Virus record (IMG/VR): IMGVR_UViG_3300035212_003113
Span: 186,001-250,000 of that record
Direction: 5' to 3' (one strand)
Origin: a virus
DNA length: 64,000 bases
Shown: piece after piece, positions 8,918-16,935 of the stretch
Numbering within the stretch: the first letter of the stretch is position 1
Layout: the number at the start of each line of letters is the position of its first letter
The notes under the pieces: generated by a model
What the model saw: the letters and a program-made list of their open reading frames with translations, nothing else
Told to the model about the DNA's origin: nothing
The model's database searches: none
Position numbers and translations under genes: made by a program

Positions 8918-9628
8918 ATGGAACACGTATTAAGAATAGAATCTCTCCTCAGGGCTAGCTCACTCTTTCATACAATGGAAGACGTCTCTACGCAAAACCA
9001 TTTAGTGATCACCTCGCTGTCCGGACATGCAGTCGGACTGTCATATGTAATCATGACAGATGAGATCGTGCTCGACTATGACCTAGTCCTGCAGCCCACT
9101 TATGTAAATCTATATACGCTTGGTAAACTCTGCGACCTTGCCACAAATCTTGGCGTTAGTGTGCAGTCGCCGCGACCAACAGAAATGCGTACTACAAAGG
9201 TTGGCTTACGCCGCCGAGTATCTCCGGTACTTCTGCAAACACTGCAGGATGTCGAGTCAGCGATAAATATATTCTGTTTTGCAGTCGATTCTGCATCTGA
9301 ATATTTTCAGCGCGTTGCTGTATCTCATACTCTTCCGAACGTCGACATCTCTATGTGGGAAGGCGTTGATCTGAATTTCACAAACATCGACAGACTTACC
9401 GAGCGCAAGGCGATAACATATACGGACTGGCGTGCCCTAGCAGAAACAGTTGCAGAGCTAGATATTCCTGATGAGTACATAGAAGGCATGGTGGATATTG
9501 CCAACCGCTGCCAGCTTTTCGAGGAAGCAAATCCGCACCTGCCTATTGCCCAAGTAGTTGATCCGCTGCTTGCACTGCTAGAAGAAATGGATGAGCGTCC
9601 GCCACCAAACAGCTATGATGTGAATTGA
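8918..9628 (+). CDS. Hypothetical protein upstream of RuvC-like gene
   Basis: Not recognised; 236 residues, mixed alpha/beta, with no Cys pairs or nucleotide-binding motif visible and an acidic Pro-rich tail. It starts soon after the terminator of the SSB gene and its last base is shared with the ATG of the resolvase gene, making it the first gene of an operon that continues to the protease at 15432. Confidence 0.65.
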   Translation: MEHVLRIESLLRASSLFHTMEDVSTQNHLVITSLSGHAVGLSYVIMTDEIVLDYDLVLQPTYVNLYTLGKLCDLATNLGVSVQSPRPTEMRTTKVGLRRRVSPVLLQTLQDVESAINIFCFAVDSASEYFQRVAVSHTLPNVDISMWEGVDLNFTNIDRLTERKAITYTDWRALAETVAELDIPDEYIEGMVDIANRCQLFEEANPHLPIAQVVDPLLALLEEMDERPPPNSYDVN

Positions 9629-10344
9629 TGCGCCTATTATCCCTTGATATATCAAGCCGAAATACGGGCTGGACTCTGCTTGAGAACGGCGTGCCGCTAT
9701 TGACCGGAGATATAGCTCCTCCGGACACAGGACATCCAGCCAAGCTCCATTTTTTTCGGAGCAAGGTATTTGATCTCTGTAGCGCTCATTCCCCTGAGCA
9801 GTTGTGCATCGAGGATGTTTGGGCTGGTAAAAATAAACTAACGTACAAGATACTTTCCCTGTACCATGGAGTCGTCTATCAGCTATCGGCCGAGTTTGGC
9901 CTGCAGTTGCAAGTAATGACGCCAAGCCGGTTCCGACGACTGGTCGGAGCCGTCCACAAAGTAAAGCTAAACTACGCTGACCGCGAAGATGCAAAGGCAG
10001 CAGTTGGAACGCTTGTCTGCTCGCTTTATCCAGAGCTATCATCGGCTTCGGAAGACGTGCACGATTCTGTTGGAATTGCACTTGCAGCGCACTATTGGCA
10101 TGAGAACTTTTCATCCGCGCTTGAAGCTGCAAAAGCATCCAATCCAAAGATACGATCCGAGTCACGTCTCGCAGACATAGCAGACCGGGCGACCGAAGCC
10201 TACTTTAAAGACTTGGAGAAAGAAAATGCAAAATCCGTGGGAAACGCTGGGGGTGACTCCGGGAACGCCTCCGGAGGAACTAAAAAAGGCCTACAAAAAG
10301 CTGGCCCTGCAGTTCCATCCAGATCGAAATCCCGGCAATCCTGA
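9628..10344 (+). CDS. RuvC/RNase H-fold Holliday junction resolvase-like nuclease
   Basis: 238 residues. Predicted nuclease of the RuvC family that would cut branched DNA in recombination or before packaging. The RNase H-fold acidic residues are visible: Asp 7 in LSLDIS, Glu 62 in CIEDVW, and Asp 143/Asp 146 in the DVHDSVGIA helix. ATG 9628 is chosen over the TTG at 9625 because the catalytic beta strand follows at once. The last 40 or so residues are Gly/Ser/Lys-rich and are encoded in DNA that overlaps the J domain of the next gene by 119 bases in another frame, so this tail may be a later extension. Confidence 0.8.
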   Translation: MRLLSLDISSRNTGWTLLENGVPLLTGDIAPPDTGHPAKLHFFRSKVFDLCSAHSPEQLCIEDVWAGKNKLTYKILSLYHGVVYQLSAEFGLQLQVMTPSRFRRLVGAVHKVKLNYADREDAKAAVGTLVCSLYPELSSASEDVHDSVGIALAAHYWHENFSSALEAAKASNPKIRSESRLADIADRATEAYFKDLEKENAKSVGNAGGDSGNASGGTKKGLQKAGPAVPSRSKSRQS

Positions 10345-11158
10345 GGCCGAAGAGCGGTTCAAGCAAATCACAGCAGCCTACGAAAGCATTACTTCTGGCA
10401 GTGCTGACCCGACGCCCGCAGAGCGCGAATTCACAGAAGATATGCTCAATGACCTTTTTGGGCAGTTCGGCTTTGGCTTTGGAAACCGCAGTCCTCGTAA
10501 TCAGGCATATGCAGAGGTAGAGCCAATCTCTATATCTGTGCGAGAGTACTGCACTGGTTCTAAGAAAAGCACAAAGATTCGTATCGACGGACCTTGTGCA
10601 ACTTGCTCTGGAATTGGCGCCACTCTTGGCAACTACACTCAATGCCAGCCTTGCCGCGGCACTGGCAAGGCTACATACCGACAGGGCTTCGTTACTGTGT
10701 CTATGGGCAACTGCCCTGCGTGCTCTGGGGCCGGTAGATCCATAAAAAAGGCATGCGAAGCCTGTGCGGGCGCTGGTCGGGGAATCCAGGAAAGCTCTAT
10801 TGCTGTCGATCTGCTGCCAGGGATCAGCAATGGTATCATGATTAATTATGGCGGTGCTCGCCTAGGTATTCCTATTGTTGTGCAAGACAGTGGAGATTTA
10901 CTTATCGAGGGCGCAAACATTCGCTCAAAAATCTCTATAAGCCTTGAGCAGGCGCTTTTCGGCTGCAAACTGCAGGTCGAAACTGCCCTTGGCACAAAAA
11001 CAGTTTCTATCGATCCCCTTAAATACGGGTCTGCTGAGCTGCGCCTGCGCGGTCTTGGTGTCCAGGGCACCAGTCCTGGCGACCATATGCTTGATGTAAG
11101 GGTAACGATGCCAGAAGACGATGTCCGAAGAAAGATAAAAGAGGCATTAGATGAGTAA
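10226..11158 (+). CDS. dnaJ: DnaJ (Hsp40) co-chaperone
   Basis: 310-residue type I DnaJ, which would stimulate the ATPase of host DnaK and deliver substrates. The J domain (1-60) has the essential HPD at 31-33; a short Gly/Phe region (75-88) follows; four CxxCxGxG zinc motifs lie at 124-131, 140-147, 163-170 and 177-184; substrate-binding C-terminal domains fill the rest. It is shorter than the usual 370 residues mainly in the G/F linker. The start lies inside the resolvase gene. No DnaK gene is in the window, so it must work with the host's or with one elsewhere in the phage. Confidence 0.92.
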   Translation: MQNPWETLGVTPGTPPEELKKAYKKLALQFHPDRNPGNPEAEERFKQITAAYESITSGSADPTPAEREFTEDMLNDLFGQFGFGFGNRSPRNQAYAEVEPISISVREYCTGSKKSTKIRIDGPCATCSGIGATLGNYTQCQPCRGTGKATYRQGFVTVSMGNCPACSGAGRSIKKACEACAGAGRGIQESSIAVDLLPGISNGIMINYGGARLGIPIVVQDSGDLLIEGANIRSKISISLEQALFGCKLQVETALGTKTVSIDPLKYGSAELRLRGLGVQGTSPGDHMLDVRVTMPEDDVRRKIKEALDE

Positions 11159-12287
11159 TAATAAAGACTTCCTGAAGGCTTTTAACAAAGCATTCTCTAA
11201 GAATGGAACGGATGCTGCGCGCAAAGCCAGTGATCCGCAAGCGTACAAGGGGGAGGTGATTGAATTTCCGTCCTTGACGCTTGGCGACGCTAGCCACTAC
11301 TGGGGCTTGCCGCTTGGCAAGATCACCCAGTTCCACGGCCCGGAAGGCTGTGGAAAAACTTTTTTTGCCATGCTCATGGTAAAGCAGGCTCAGGACAAGT
11401 ATCCTGGCAGCAGCGTTGTGTGGTTCGATGCCGAGTATAGCTTCAATGAAACCTGGGCAAAGAATCTTGGAATCGATACGGACCGCCTCGTAATCGTGCC
11501 CGAGAATAACGCTGCGGTCATCTTTACGATGATCTGCGGTCGCTCCAATGACCAGGGCAAGAAGATCGATCTTGGTATTCTTGACCACGTTGGCGGGAAA
11601 ACGCTTGACTGCAAGCTGATTGTACTAGATAGCATCGCAAATCTTATCTACCCGATTGAGGAGAATCGCGGCTTCGATGAACAGGAGATGGCCGCTGGTG
11701 CTCGCTTCCTTATGAAGGGCATGAAGCGCACCACTCCAATGCTCGCTGAGACTGGCACGTCCTTTCTGTGTATCAATCAGGCGCGCGAGAAGATTGGCGA
11801 GCGAATCCCAACCCTCACGTATCCTGGTGGTCGTCCGTATCGCCACACTCTGAGTCTTGCTGTTCTCTTCAAAGCCTCTGGCTCAAAAGACGGCCAGATT
11901 CAGAGCGAGAACGAGCGCAAGCAGGGTCACAAGATTCTTGCAACAGTAGAGAAAACGCGCGCTGGTCCGGACAAGTGGAAGAGCGAATTCTGGCTCGATT
12001 TCTCTAAAGGCGTCGTCAATCGCGGTGCCGAAGCCGCAATGCTTGGAGATGCTTATGGCATCATCTCTCGTCCAAATGCTGTCACCTGGATCTATGAAGA
12101 TCTCACGGTAAAGGGCAAGGATGCGTTCGCCGCGGCCCTCGAGGCTCGACCCGATCTAGTAGAAAAACTAATCGCACATATTCAGGAGATTAAGACCAGC
12201 GGCAATGGCCGACCCGCTGTATTGTCAGAAGACGATACTGGTCCGGTTTCTGACTTCGAGGTCGGTGACAGTGGAGAGGTAGCTTGA
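11151..12287 (+). CDS. RecA/UvsX-type recombinase
   Basis: 378-residue strand-exchange ATPase. Walker A is GPEGCGKT (63-70), the catalytic Glu lies in FDAEYSF (about 95), and Walker B is in LIVLDSIANL. A NQAREKIG segment and the GG of TYPGGRPYR match the L2/RecA core region. It lacks part of the RecA C-terminal domain and resembles phage UvsX/RecA proteins in size. It overlaps the dnaJ stop by 8 bases. With the gp32-like SSB and the RuvC-like nuclease it forms a recombination set for recombination-dependent replication or repair. Confidence 0.9.
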   Translation: MSNNKDFLKAFNKAFSKNGTDAARKASDPQAYKGEVIEFPSLTLGDASHYWGLPLGKITQFHGPEGCGKTFFAMLMVKQAQDKYPGSSVVWFDAEYSFNETWAKNLGIDTDRLVIVPENNAAVIFTMICGRSNDQGKKIDLGILDHVGGKTLDCKLIVLDSIANLIYPIEENRGFDEQEMAAGARFLMKGMKRTTPMLAETGTSFLCINQAREKIGERIPTLTYPGGRPYRHTLSLAVLFKASGSKDGQIQSENERKQGHKILATVEKTRAGPDKWKSEFWLDFSKGVVNRGAEAAMLGDAYGIISRPNAVTWIYEDLTVKGKDAFAAALEARPDLVEKLIAHIQEIKTSGNGRPAVLSEDDTGPVSDFEVGDSGEVA

Positions 12288-12766
12288 AAACTCATTGTCC
12301 AGCCTGTGGCAAGTCGTCACTGAACTTCATACACAAGCAGACCGGACGCCTTTACTGCAGCTCATGCGGGCAGCAGATTGCTGCGTCAGAGACCATATTG
12401 GCGGCCCTTGTCCGTAAGGGCGCCTTTCTCCCTGATGACTTCTTCTCTCGGCCTGAGCCAGAAGTGGTCAAGGAGGTTGTTCCTGAGCCGTACGATGCGC
12501 GAGCAGCCGCCATGCGGCGAATACAGAGCTCTCAGCGTCAGCTTGACAGCGGTCGCGAGTCTGATATGTCCAGGAAAATTAACATTCCTAAGATGAGTCG
12601 CGAAGAGGCAACCGCTCGAAAGCGAGCGATAGTTGCAAGTCTGGCGAATACTGATGAGTTGATCTCTCAGGCAGCTCAACCACCTAGCCCGGATTTGGCC
12701 TCTGACTTTGCAGAGATCGGTCTTGACCTAGGGGAGGTTGATAGCATCCTGAAGAGCGACCAGTGA
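12284..12766 (+). CDS. Zinc-ribbon protein next to primase core
   Basis: 160 residues starting at TTG 12284, which overlaps the recA stop and has a good GGAGAGGT SD. An N-terminal four-Cys zinc ribbon (CPAC at 5-8, CSSC at 25-28) is followed by a charged, largely disordered region. The following gene is a primase catalytic core lacking a zinc domain, so this protein may supply the template-reading zinc finger in trans. That is inference; it may also be an unrelated zinc-ribbon adaptor. Confidence 0.65.
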   Translation: MKTHCPACGKSSLNFIHKQTGRLYCSSCGQQIAASETILAALVRKGAFLPDDFFSRPEPEVVKEVVPEPYDARAAAMRRIQSSQRQLDSGRESDMSRKINIPKMSREEATARKRAIVASLANTDELISQAAQPPSPDLASDFAEIGLDLGEVDSILKSDQ

Positions 12767-13497
12767 TCGAAAAAGAAGCATTAGATACGACAGTGCAACT
12801 GTGTGGCCTCGGGATCTGGACTGATCCCGAGGTCCTCTCTTATTGTCGTGAACGCGGCATAGCGGACAGCACTATTCGCGAGTGGGGGCTTGGAGCCTTC
12901 CCGGAAGATCCTAATCAGCTGTTTGCCCTCAGTTCAAAGATCAATACTCCGAAAATGTTCTCTGGCAGCATCCTGCGTCTCATTGATGGTTATTTTGAGT
13001 CTTCGTTTTTAAAGAATCGGCTGATCATACCTGTCAACGACCCATATGGCGTACCAATTGCTATCATGGGGCGCACTACACTGTCTCAAGAAGTTGTCAA
13101 GCAGCACGACTTCCCAAAGTACTACAATACTCACTATAATAAAACTCGCTCACTATTCGGACTTGATCGTGCGATAAGTACCGTTCTGCGTACAGGTGAG
13201 ATCATACTGGTCGAAGGCAACGTAGACGTCATCATGGCGCATCAGCATGGCCTAAAGAATGTTGTTGCCACCAGTTCTTCGAACATAAGCTCGCATCAAA
13301 TTTCGCTGGCTGCAAGATATGCTGAGCGCATCTACTTGGCGCTAGATGGAGACGAAGCTGGCCGAGCCGGAATACAAAGGGCGCTTGAAAAATATGGCGC
13401 GGCGGCCAAGCAGCTGGGAATCACGATAGCTCCCCTTCATATATCTGGAGGGAAGGATTTAGACGAAGCCCTAAGGGCAGGAGGTATAAGATGGTAG
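12763..13497 (+). CDS. DnaG-type TOPRIM primase core
   Basis: 244 residues from GTG 12763, which overlaps the previous stop. It matches the RNA-polymerase core of bacterial DnaG: an N-terminal substrate-binding region, then the TOPRIM catalytic Glu 151 in LVEGNVDVIMAH and the metal-binding LDGDEAG at 194-200, ending with GGKDLDE. Normal DnaG (about 580 residues) also has an N-terminal CHC2 zinc finger and a C-terminal helicase-binding domain; both are missing here. No helicase gene is in the window. Confidence 0.88.
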   Translation: MIEKEALDTTVQLCGLGIWTDPEVLSYCRERGIADSTIREWGLGAFPEDPNQLFALSSKINTPKMFSGSILRLIDGYFESSFLKNRLIIPVNDPYGVPIAIMGRTTLSQEVVKQHDFPKYYNTHYNKTRSLFGLDRAISTVLRTGEIILVEGNVDVIMAHQHGLKNVVATSSSNISSHQISLAARYAERIYLALDGDEAGRAGIQRALEKYGAAAKQLGITIAPLHISGGKDLDEALRAGGIRW

Positions 13498-13769
13498 AAG
13501 AGAATTGTCTTGTTAAGTTTTACGCTGATTGGTGCGGTCCCTGTAAGCAGTTTTCGCCCACGATTGACCGAGTTGTTGCCGAAACCGGCGTAAAGCTAGT
13601 CCAAATAAATGTAGATGCTCAGCCGGAGCTCGCCCAGCAATTTGGAGTGCGCAGCATTCCTGCTCTTTTTGCCGTCAAGGGCGGTGTACCGGTCGGCTCA
13701 GTATTTGGTAACAAGCCAGAAGCAGATGTCCGCGAGCTCGTTAGAAAGGTAGTAGGAACACCTGAATGA
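13491..13769 (+). CDS. Thioredoxin
   Basis: 92-residue single-domain thioredoxin with the canonical WCGPCK redox site (residues about 14-19) and the cis-Pro in SIPA. It would reduce disulfides in the cytoplasm, for example of a ribonucleotide reductase or newly made proteins; no reductase gene is in the window. The ATG overlaps the primase gene by 7 bases and the stop overlaps the next start by 4 bases. Confidence 0.95.
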   Translation: MVEENCLVKFYADWCGPCKQFSPTIDRVVAETGVKLVQINVDAQPELAQQFGVRSIPALFAVKGGVPVGSVFGNKPEADVRELVRKVVGTPE

Positions 13770-14329
13770 AAGTTGTTATTTATGATGCCAGCTTTAGGGC
13801 CGGATGGGTGGGAAATTCCTGGGTACTGGGCGGACGTCTTTACCGAGCTCTGCGCAAAGTCGATCTTGTTATCCCAGTACTGCTGTGGGAGCAAGTAGCC
13901 TCAGAGCTACAGAAATTGCCTAACTATAGTATAAAAGACTTGCAGGTCTGGAGCCACGGCCATCCCGGCGGAGTGTCAATAAATGGCGAATCCATTAACA
14001 ATCGCAATATCAATCCTGCTTTCTGGGGCAGTATTGCTCGAAAGCTGCGTGGCGACGGACGAGTGTGGTTTCGCACCTGCGCTACGTTTTGTGGTTATGC
14101 CGGACATGAATTTGCAAAAAAGCTCGCCGATACCATGGATCGAACGGTAGTAGGTCATACATATATTATTGGTCCTTTTCAGTCGGGATTGCATGTGCAC
14201 CAACCTGGACGGGAGCCAAACTGGTCGCCTCAGGAAGGTTTGGAGGTTAGGAAAGATGGTAGCACGGGCATTAGAATGTCAGGTCCGCTTCAGCCGAACA
14301 CCGTGACATGCCTACATACTGATTTTTAA
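13766..14329 (+). CDS. Protein with His/Cys caspase-like (DUF4347-like) signature
   Basis: 187 residues, no firm family. A hydrophobic strand leads into VWSHGHPG (His 64), and a second strand ends in WFRTCATFCG (Cys 105, Cys 109) followed by a helix, the strand-His-Gly and strand-Cys order of clan CD (caspase-like) proteases and DUF4347. The C-terminal region is Gly/Pro-rich. If the dyad is real it could be a protease or a peptide-bond-recognising effector; the resemblance is by motif only. It has four-base overlap with the thioredoxin gene. Confidence 0.65.
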   Translation: MKVVIYDASFRAGWVGNSWVLGGRLYRALRKVDLVIPVLLWEQVASELQKLPNYSIKDLQVWSHGHPGGVSINGESINNRNINPAFWGSIARKLRGDGRVWFRTCATFCGYAGHEFAKKLADTMDRTVVGHTYIIGPFQSGLHVHQPGREPNWSPQEGLEVRKDGSTGIRMSGPLQPNTVTCLHTDF

Positions 14330-14338
14330 CGAGGACAA

Positions 14339-14737
14339 ATGAGCAACCCGAAGCAGCCAAAGAAGATGTCCACAGAAGAGTGGATTCAATTACTTCTTGA
14401 TAACCAAGACGCTTGGAAAGATAGGCTAGCTTACGTAGATGAAGAAGCCCGGCGCATCTTCTTTAGCTCTTCGGGTCCTCCTCTAGACTCCAACCTACAA
14501 TTCGTAAGCGTTTACTTTTACGCTACTTATATGTTTAACTTCATATCTTCTCTCGTGGCAGACCCGGATATTGGAGTTCCAAAAGAAATACTAGAATACC
14601 ATTCTGAGCTAGCTGAAGAGCTGGCTCAAAGCGCTTACAAGGATTCCACTTCGCACCTGAAGCGCAAGCAGAAACTGTTAGATGGAGATGACATAGATCC
14701 AGAACTACTGGTAACAATGAAAAAAGGTGACGCATGA
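14339..14737 (+). CDS. Small acidic helical hypothetical protein
   Basis: Not recognised; 132 residues, mainly helical, Lys-rich at the N-terminus and acidic at the C-terminus. A strong CGAGG SD precedes ATG 14339. The stop overlaps the start of the lipoprotein protease gene. Confidence 0.65.
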   Translation: MSNPKQPKKMSTEEWIQLLLDNQDAWKDRLAYVDEEARRIFFSSSGPPLDSNLQFVSVYFYATYMFNFISSLVADPDIGVPKEILEYHSELAEELAQSAYKDSTSHLKRKQKLLDGDDIDPELLVTMKKGDA

Positions 14738-15432
14738 GGATACTGCTGGCTTTTTTACTTTCTTGCTTAATCGCTTGCCAACCAAAAAGCCCGCCGCCTC
14801 CTCTAGAAGTATCTGCTGAGAAAAATATATGGAAAATGCAGACCCTCACTTCACAATGCACTTCCTTCCAGATCGATAAAGAGCTGATTGTCACCGCAGC
14901 CCACTGCGCGCACTCTCAGCTCTTTTTATTTAAAAATGGACCAGATACCCTTGAAGGCAAGCTGGTGGGTCTTTCAGAAGAATCAGACATTGCAGTGTTT
15001 TTTGTTCCAGGCGCTGATCGCCCAGGATTCCCAGTAGGCGAGAATCCGCCGGCTCCAGGCGAAGAGCTGGTGGCAATCGGCTTCCCTGCTCGCGTTACAG
15101 ATAGCTACGTCTTTGTGCCGGTGCGAATTGCAGGACTTGCTCGCTCTCCTGATGGCAGCATATTTGCCCGAACTATGGGTCCGTCTGTGTGGCCAGGCAT
15201 GAGCGGCGGTCCACTGGTCAATTCGCGTGGCGAAGTTGTCGGCGTAGTCTCGAGCACTGGCCAAATATTCTTCGGCCCAGAAAACGATCCAACAAGCCTG
15301 ATGCGCGAAGCTGGTAACTTCTCAGTGGATCTAATGAAAACAATAACTGATATAATTGCTGCTGCGAATCGTCGTGCCTATGAGAACGGTGAATCAGAGG
15401 AAGAGCCAGAAACTTCCGGCACTAGCGAATAA
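14734..15432 (+). CDS. Trypsin-like serine protease, predicted lipoprotein
   Basis: 232 residues. The N-terminus is a lipoprotein signal: MR, a hydrophobic stretch, then the lipobox LIAC with Cys 15 as the predicted lipid-bearing residue. A chymotrypsin-fold protease follows with the full triad: His 57 in TAAHC, Asp 85 in ESDIAVF and Ser 157 in GMSGGPL. The tail is acidic and disordered. It is predicted to sit on the periplasmic side of a membrane, where it could process host or phage envelope proteins. It is the last gene of the replication operon, just before a terminator. A secreted lipoprotein protease is rare in phages. Confidence 0.85.
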   Translation: MRILLAFLLSCLIACQPKSPPPPLEVSAEKNIWKMQTLTSQCTSFQIDKELIVTAAHCAHSQLFLFKNGPDTLEGKLVGLSEESDIAVFFVPGADRPGFPVGENPPAPGEELVAIGFPARVTDSYVFVPVRIAGLARSPDGSIFARTMGPSVWPGMSGGPLVNSRGEVVGVVSSTGQIFFGPENDPTSLMREAGNFSVDLMKTITDIIAAANRRAYENGESEEEPETSGTSE

Positions 15433-15434
15433 AG

Positions 15435-15460
15435 AAACGGGGCCGCGAGGCCCCGTTTTT
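15435..15460 (+). terminator. Bidirectional intrinsic terminator
   Basis: AAACGGGGCC / GGCCCCGTTT stem with GCGA loop and T-runs on both strands. It serves the protease gene from the left and the convergent aminomutase gene, whose stop codon lies in the T-tract, from the right. Confidence 0.9.
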
Positions 15461-16850
15461 ATTTAATCACGCCCGCCTTTGCGGCAGCAATCATCTCATG
15501 TCGTCTACCTGGATCTGCCCAGTCTGCTTGTGCAGACGACCCTAGTGATACCAGTGGATCATAGTAGCAAAAAACTTCACCGGGCTTTACGCTGGGCGCC
15601 GCATATACCGAGATGCCGCTGCTCCGGTCGTACGCCTCGAACGAGTGCGCATCGCGCTTGCCGCCCCCTCCAGGAGCGTCTACAACGAACACAGGCGTGT
15701 TGAAGCCGGCAGTACTGCCTCGCACCCCCTTCTCGATCTCAAGGGCCGTAGAAACCGCTGTACGCAAGTCCTCCGTGCCGCGCACCAAGTCGTGCACGTA
15801 TACATAATAAGGATGCACATTAATCCAGCTCAGCCGCTTTACCAGCATCTTCATAGTTTCTATGCTATCGTTCACGCCGCGCTGCAGTACGCTCTGGTTA
15901 CGGACAGTGACTCCGCGCTCCATCAGCAGATTGCACGCCCGTGCACTGATTCCTGTTATTTCCGCAGGATGATTAAAGTGCGTATGAATTACCACTTCCT
16001 TGTGCAGCTGGCGACCGCGAGCCGCAATATCGCAGATCGCATCAGTCCATGCTGTATCGGTCAGCACCTTCATTGGCTGGATTGCAAGCCCTTTTGTAGC
16101 GTAGCGCCACCGCCGTACATGCGGAATGGCCAGTAACCGCTCTCCAATAGCACGCACTTGATCGGCGCGCAGCCGGTAGCTGTCTCCGCCACTCACAACG
16201 ACATCCTCTACCTCGGGCCGCGATTCGATGTACTGGAAGATCCTCGACCAGCGCTCCTCGTCGGCCTTCAGACTGATCTTTTCTACCATATCTGTATCCA
16301 GGCCGACCGCATAACTGCGCGTACAAAAACGGCAATAGACCGGGCATGTATCAAGTGCTAGAAATAGTACTTTATCTGCATAGCGATGCGTCAACCCTGG
16401 CACCGGGCTGTCGTCCTGCTCGTGTAGCGAGTCCAGAGTCAACATGGGATGATCGGGCTCTAATTCACTGCCTACTGGCAGGAATTGCCGGCGAATTGGA
16501 TCAGTATACGGGCTTGACCAGTCGATCAGGCTCATTAGATACGGGCTTATGCGAACGGCCATGGGAGCAGCGGCAAATCCAGCTTGCACATCTGCAATGA
16601 AATCTTCTGACACAAGGTCGCGAACCGCGACTACTAGCCGGTCTGCTGAAGTTATCGCATTTTTTTCCTGCCAGGTGTGGCTTAGGAAAGCCCCCTCGTC
16701 GATCTCGCTCCACGCCGGAATCTTCCTCCAAAACTCGTCCGTGCGCAAGTTGCGGTGATCCAGGGCTGCGGCCGGAGCTGGCGGCTTAAGACTGTTAACG
16801 CTGTCAAGAATTTGTAGTTTGCTCATGGCTACTATTACAAGATTGCCCAT
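15459..16850 (-). CDS. Lysine 2,3-aminomutase-like radical SAM enzyme
   Basis: 463 residues of the KamA family, which uses a 4Fe-4S cluster, S-adenosylmethionine and PLP to move an amino group from C2 to C3 (lysine to beta-lysine). All key residues of the characterised enzyme are present: cluster Cys 169, 173 and 176 in CPVYCRFCTR, carboxylate-binding Arg 178, Asp 354 (YVHDL) and Asp 391 (VVDAPGGGG) that bind the substrate's second amino group, and PLP-linked Lys 398. The SPVPGLTHRY and HTHFNHP motifs are also kept. Length matches KamA, not the shorter EF-P enzyme EpmB. An internal start at 16826 is possible; neither start has a strong SD. It is reversed relative to its left neighbours. Purpose in a phage is unclear. 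Confidence 0.9.
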   Translation of the reverse strand: MGNLVIVAMSKLQILDSVNSLKPPAPAAALDHRNLRTDEFWRKIPAWSEIDEGAFLSHTWQEKNAITSADRLVVAVRDLVSEDFIADVQAGFAAAPMAVRISPYLMSLIDWSSPYTDPIRRQFLPVGSELEPDHPMLTLDSLHEQDDSPVPGLTHRYADKVLFLALDTCPVYCRFCTRSYAVGLDTDMVEKISLKADEERWSRIFQYIESRPEVEDVVVSGGDSYRLRADQVRAIGERLLAIPHVRRWRYATKGLAIQPMKVLTDTAWTDAICDIAARGRQLHKEVVIHTHFNHPAEITGISARACNLLMERGVTVRNQSVLQRGVNDSIETMKMLVKRLSWINVHPYYVYVHDLVRGTEDLRTAVSTALEIEKGVRGSTAGFNTPVFVVDAPGGGGKRDAHSFEAYDRSSGISVYAAPSVKPGEVFCYYDPLVSLGSSAQADWADPGRRHEMIAAAKAGVIK

Positions 16851-16883
16851 TCATGCGACCTTGAGGCTGGTAGTAGCGTGCAA

Positions 16884-16910
16884 CAAAAAACCCCGCTTTT
16901 TCAGCGGGGT
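16884..16910 (-). terminator. Intrinsic terminator (minus strand)
   Basis: ACCCCGCT / AGCGGGGT stem; on the minus strand it is followed by six Ts. It ends the LamG/cadherin-like surface protein gene ahead of the aminomutase gene. Confidence 0.9.
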
Positions 16911-16935
16911 CTCTTATTAAGATTACATCACCCTA

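Noticed and set aside
9578-10165. 195-codon minus-strand frame
   Set aside because: Opposite the RuvC-like gene, which keeps its catalytic residues; composition is that of a shadow frame.
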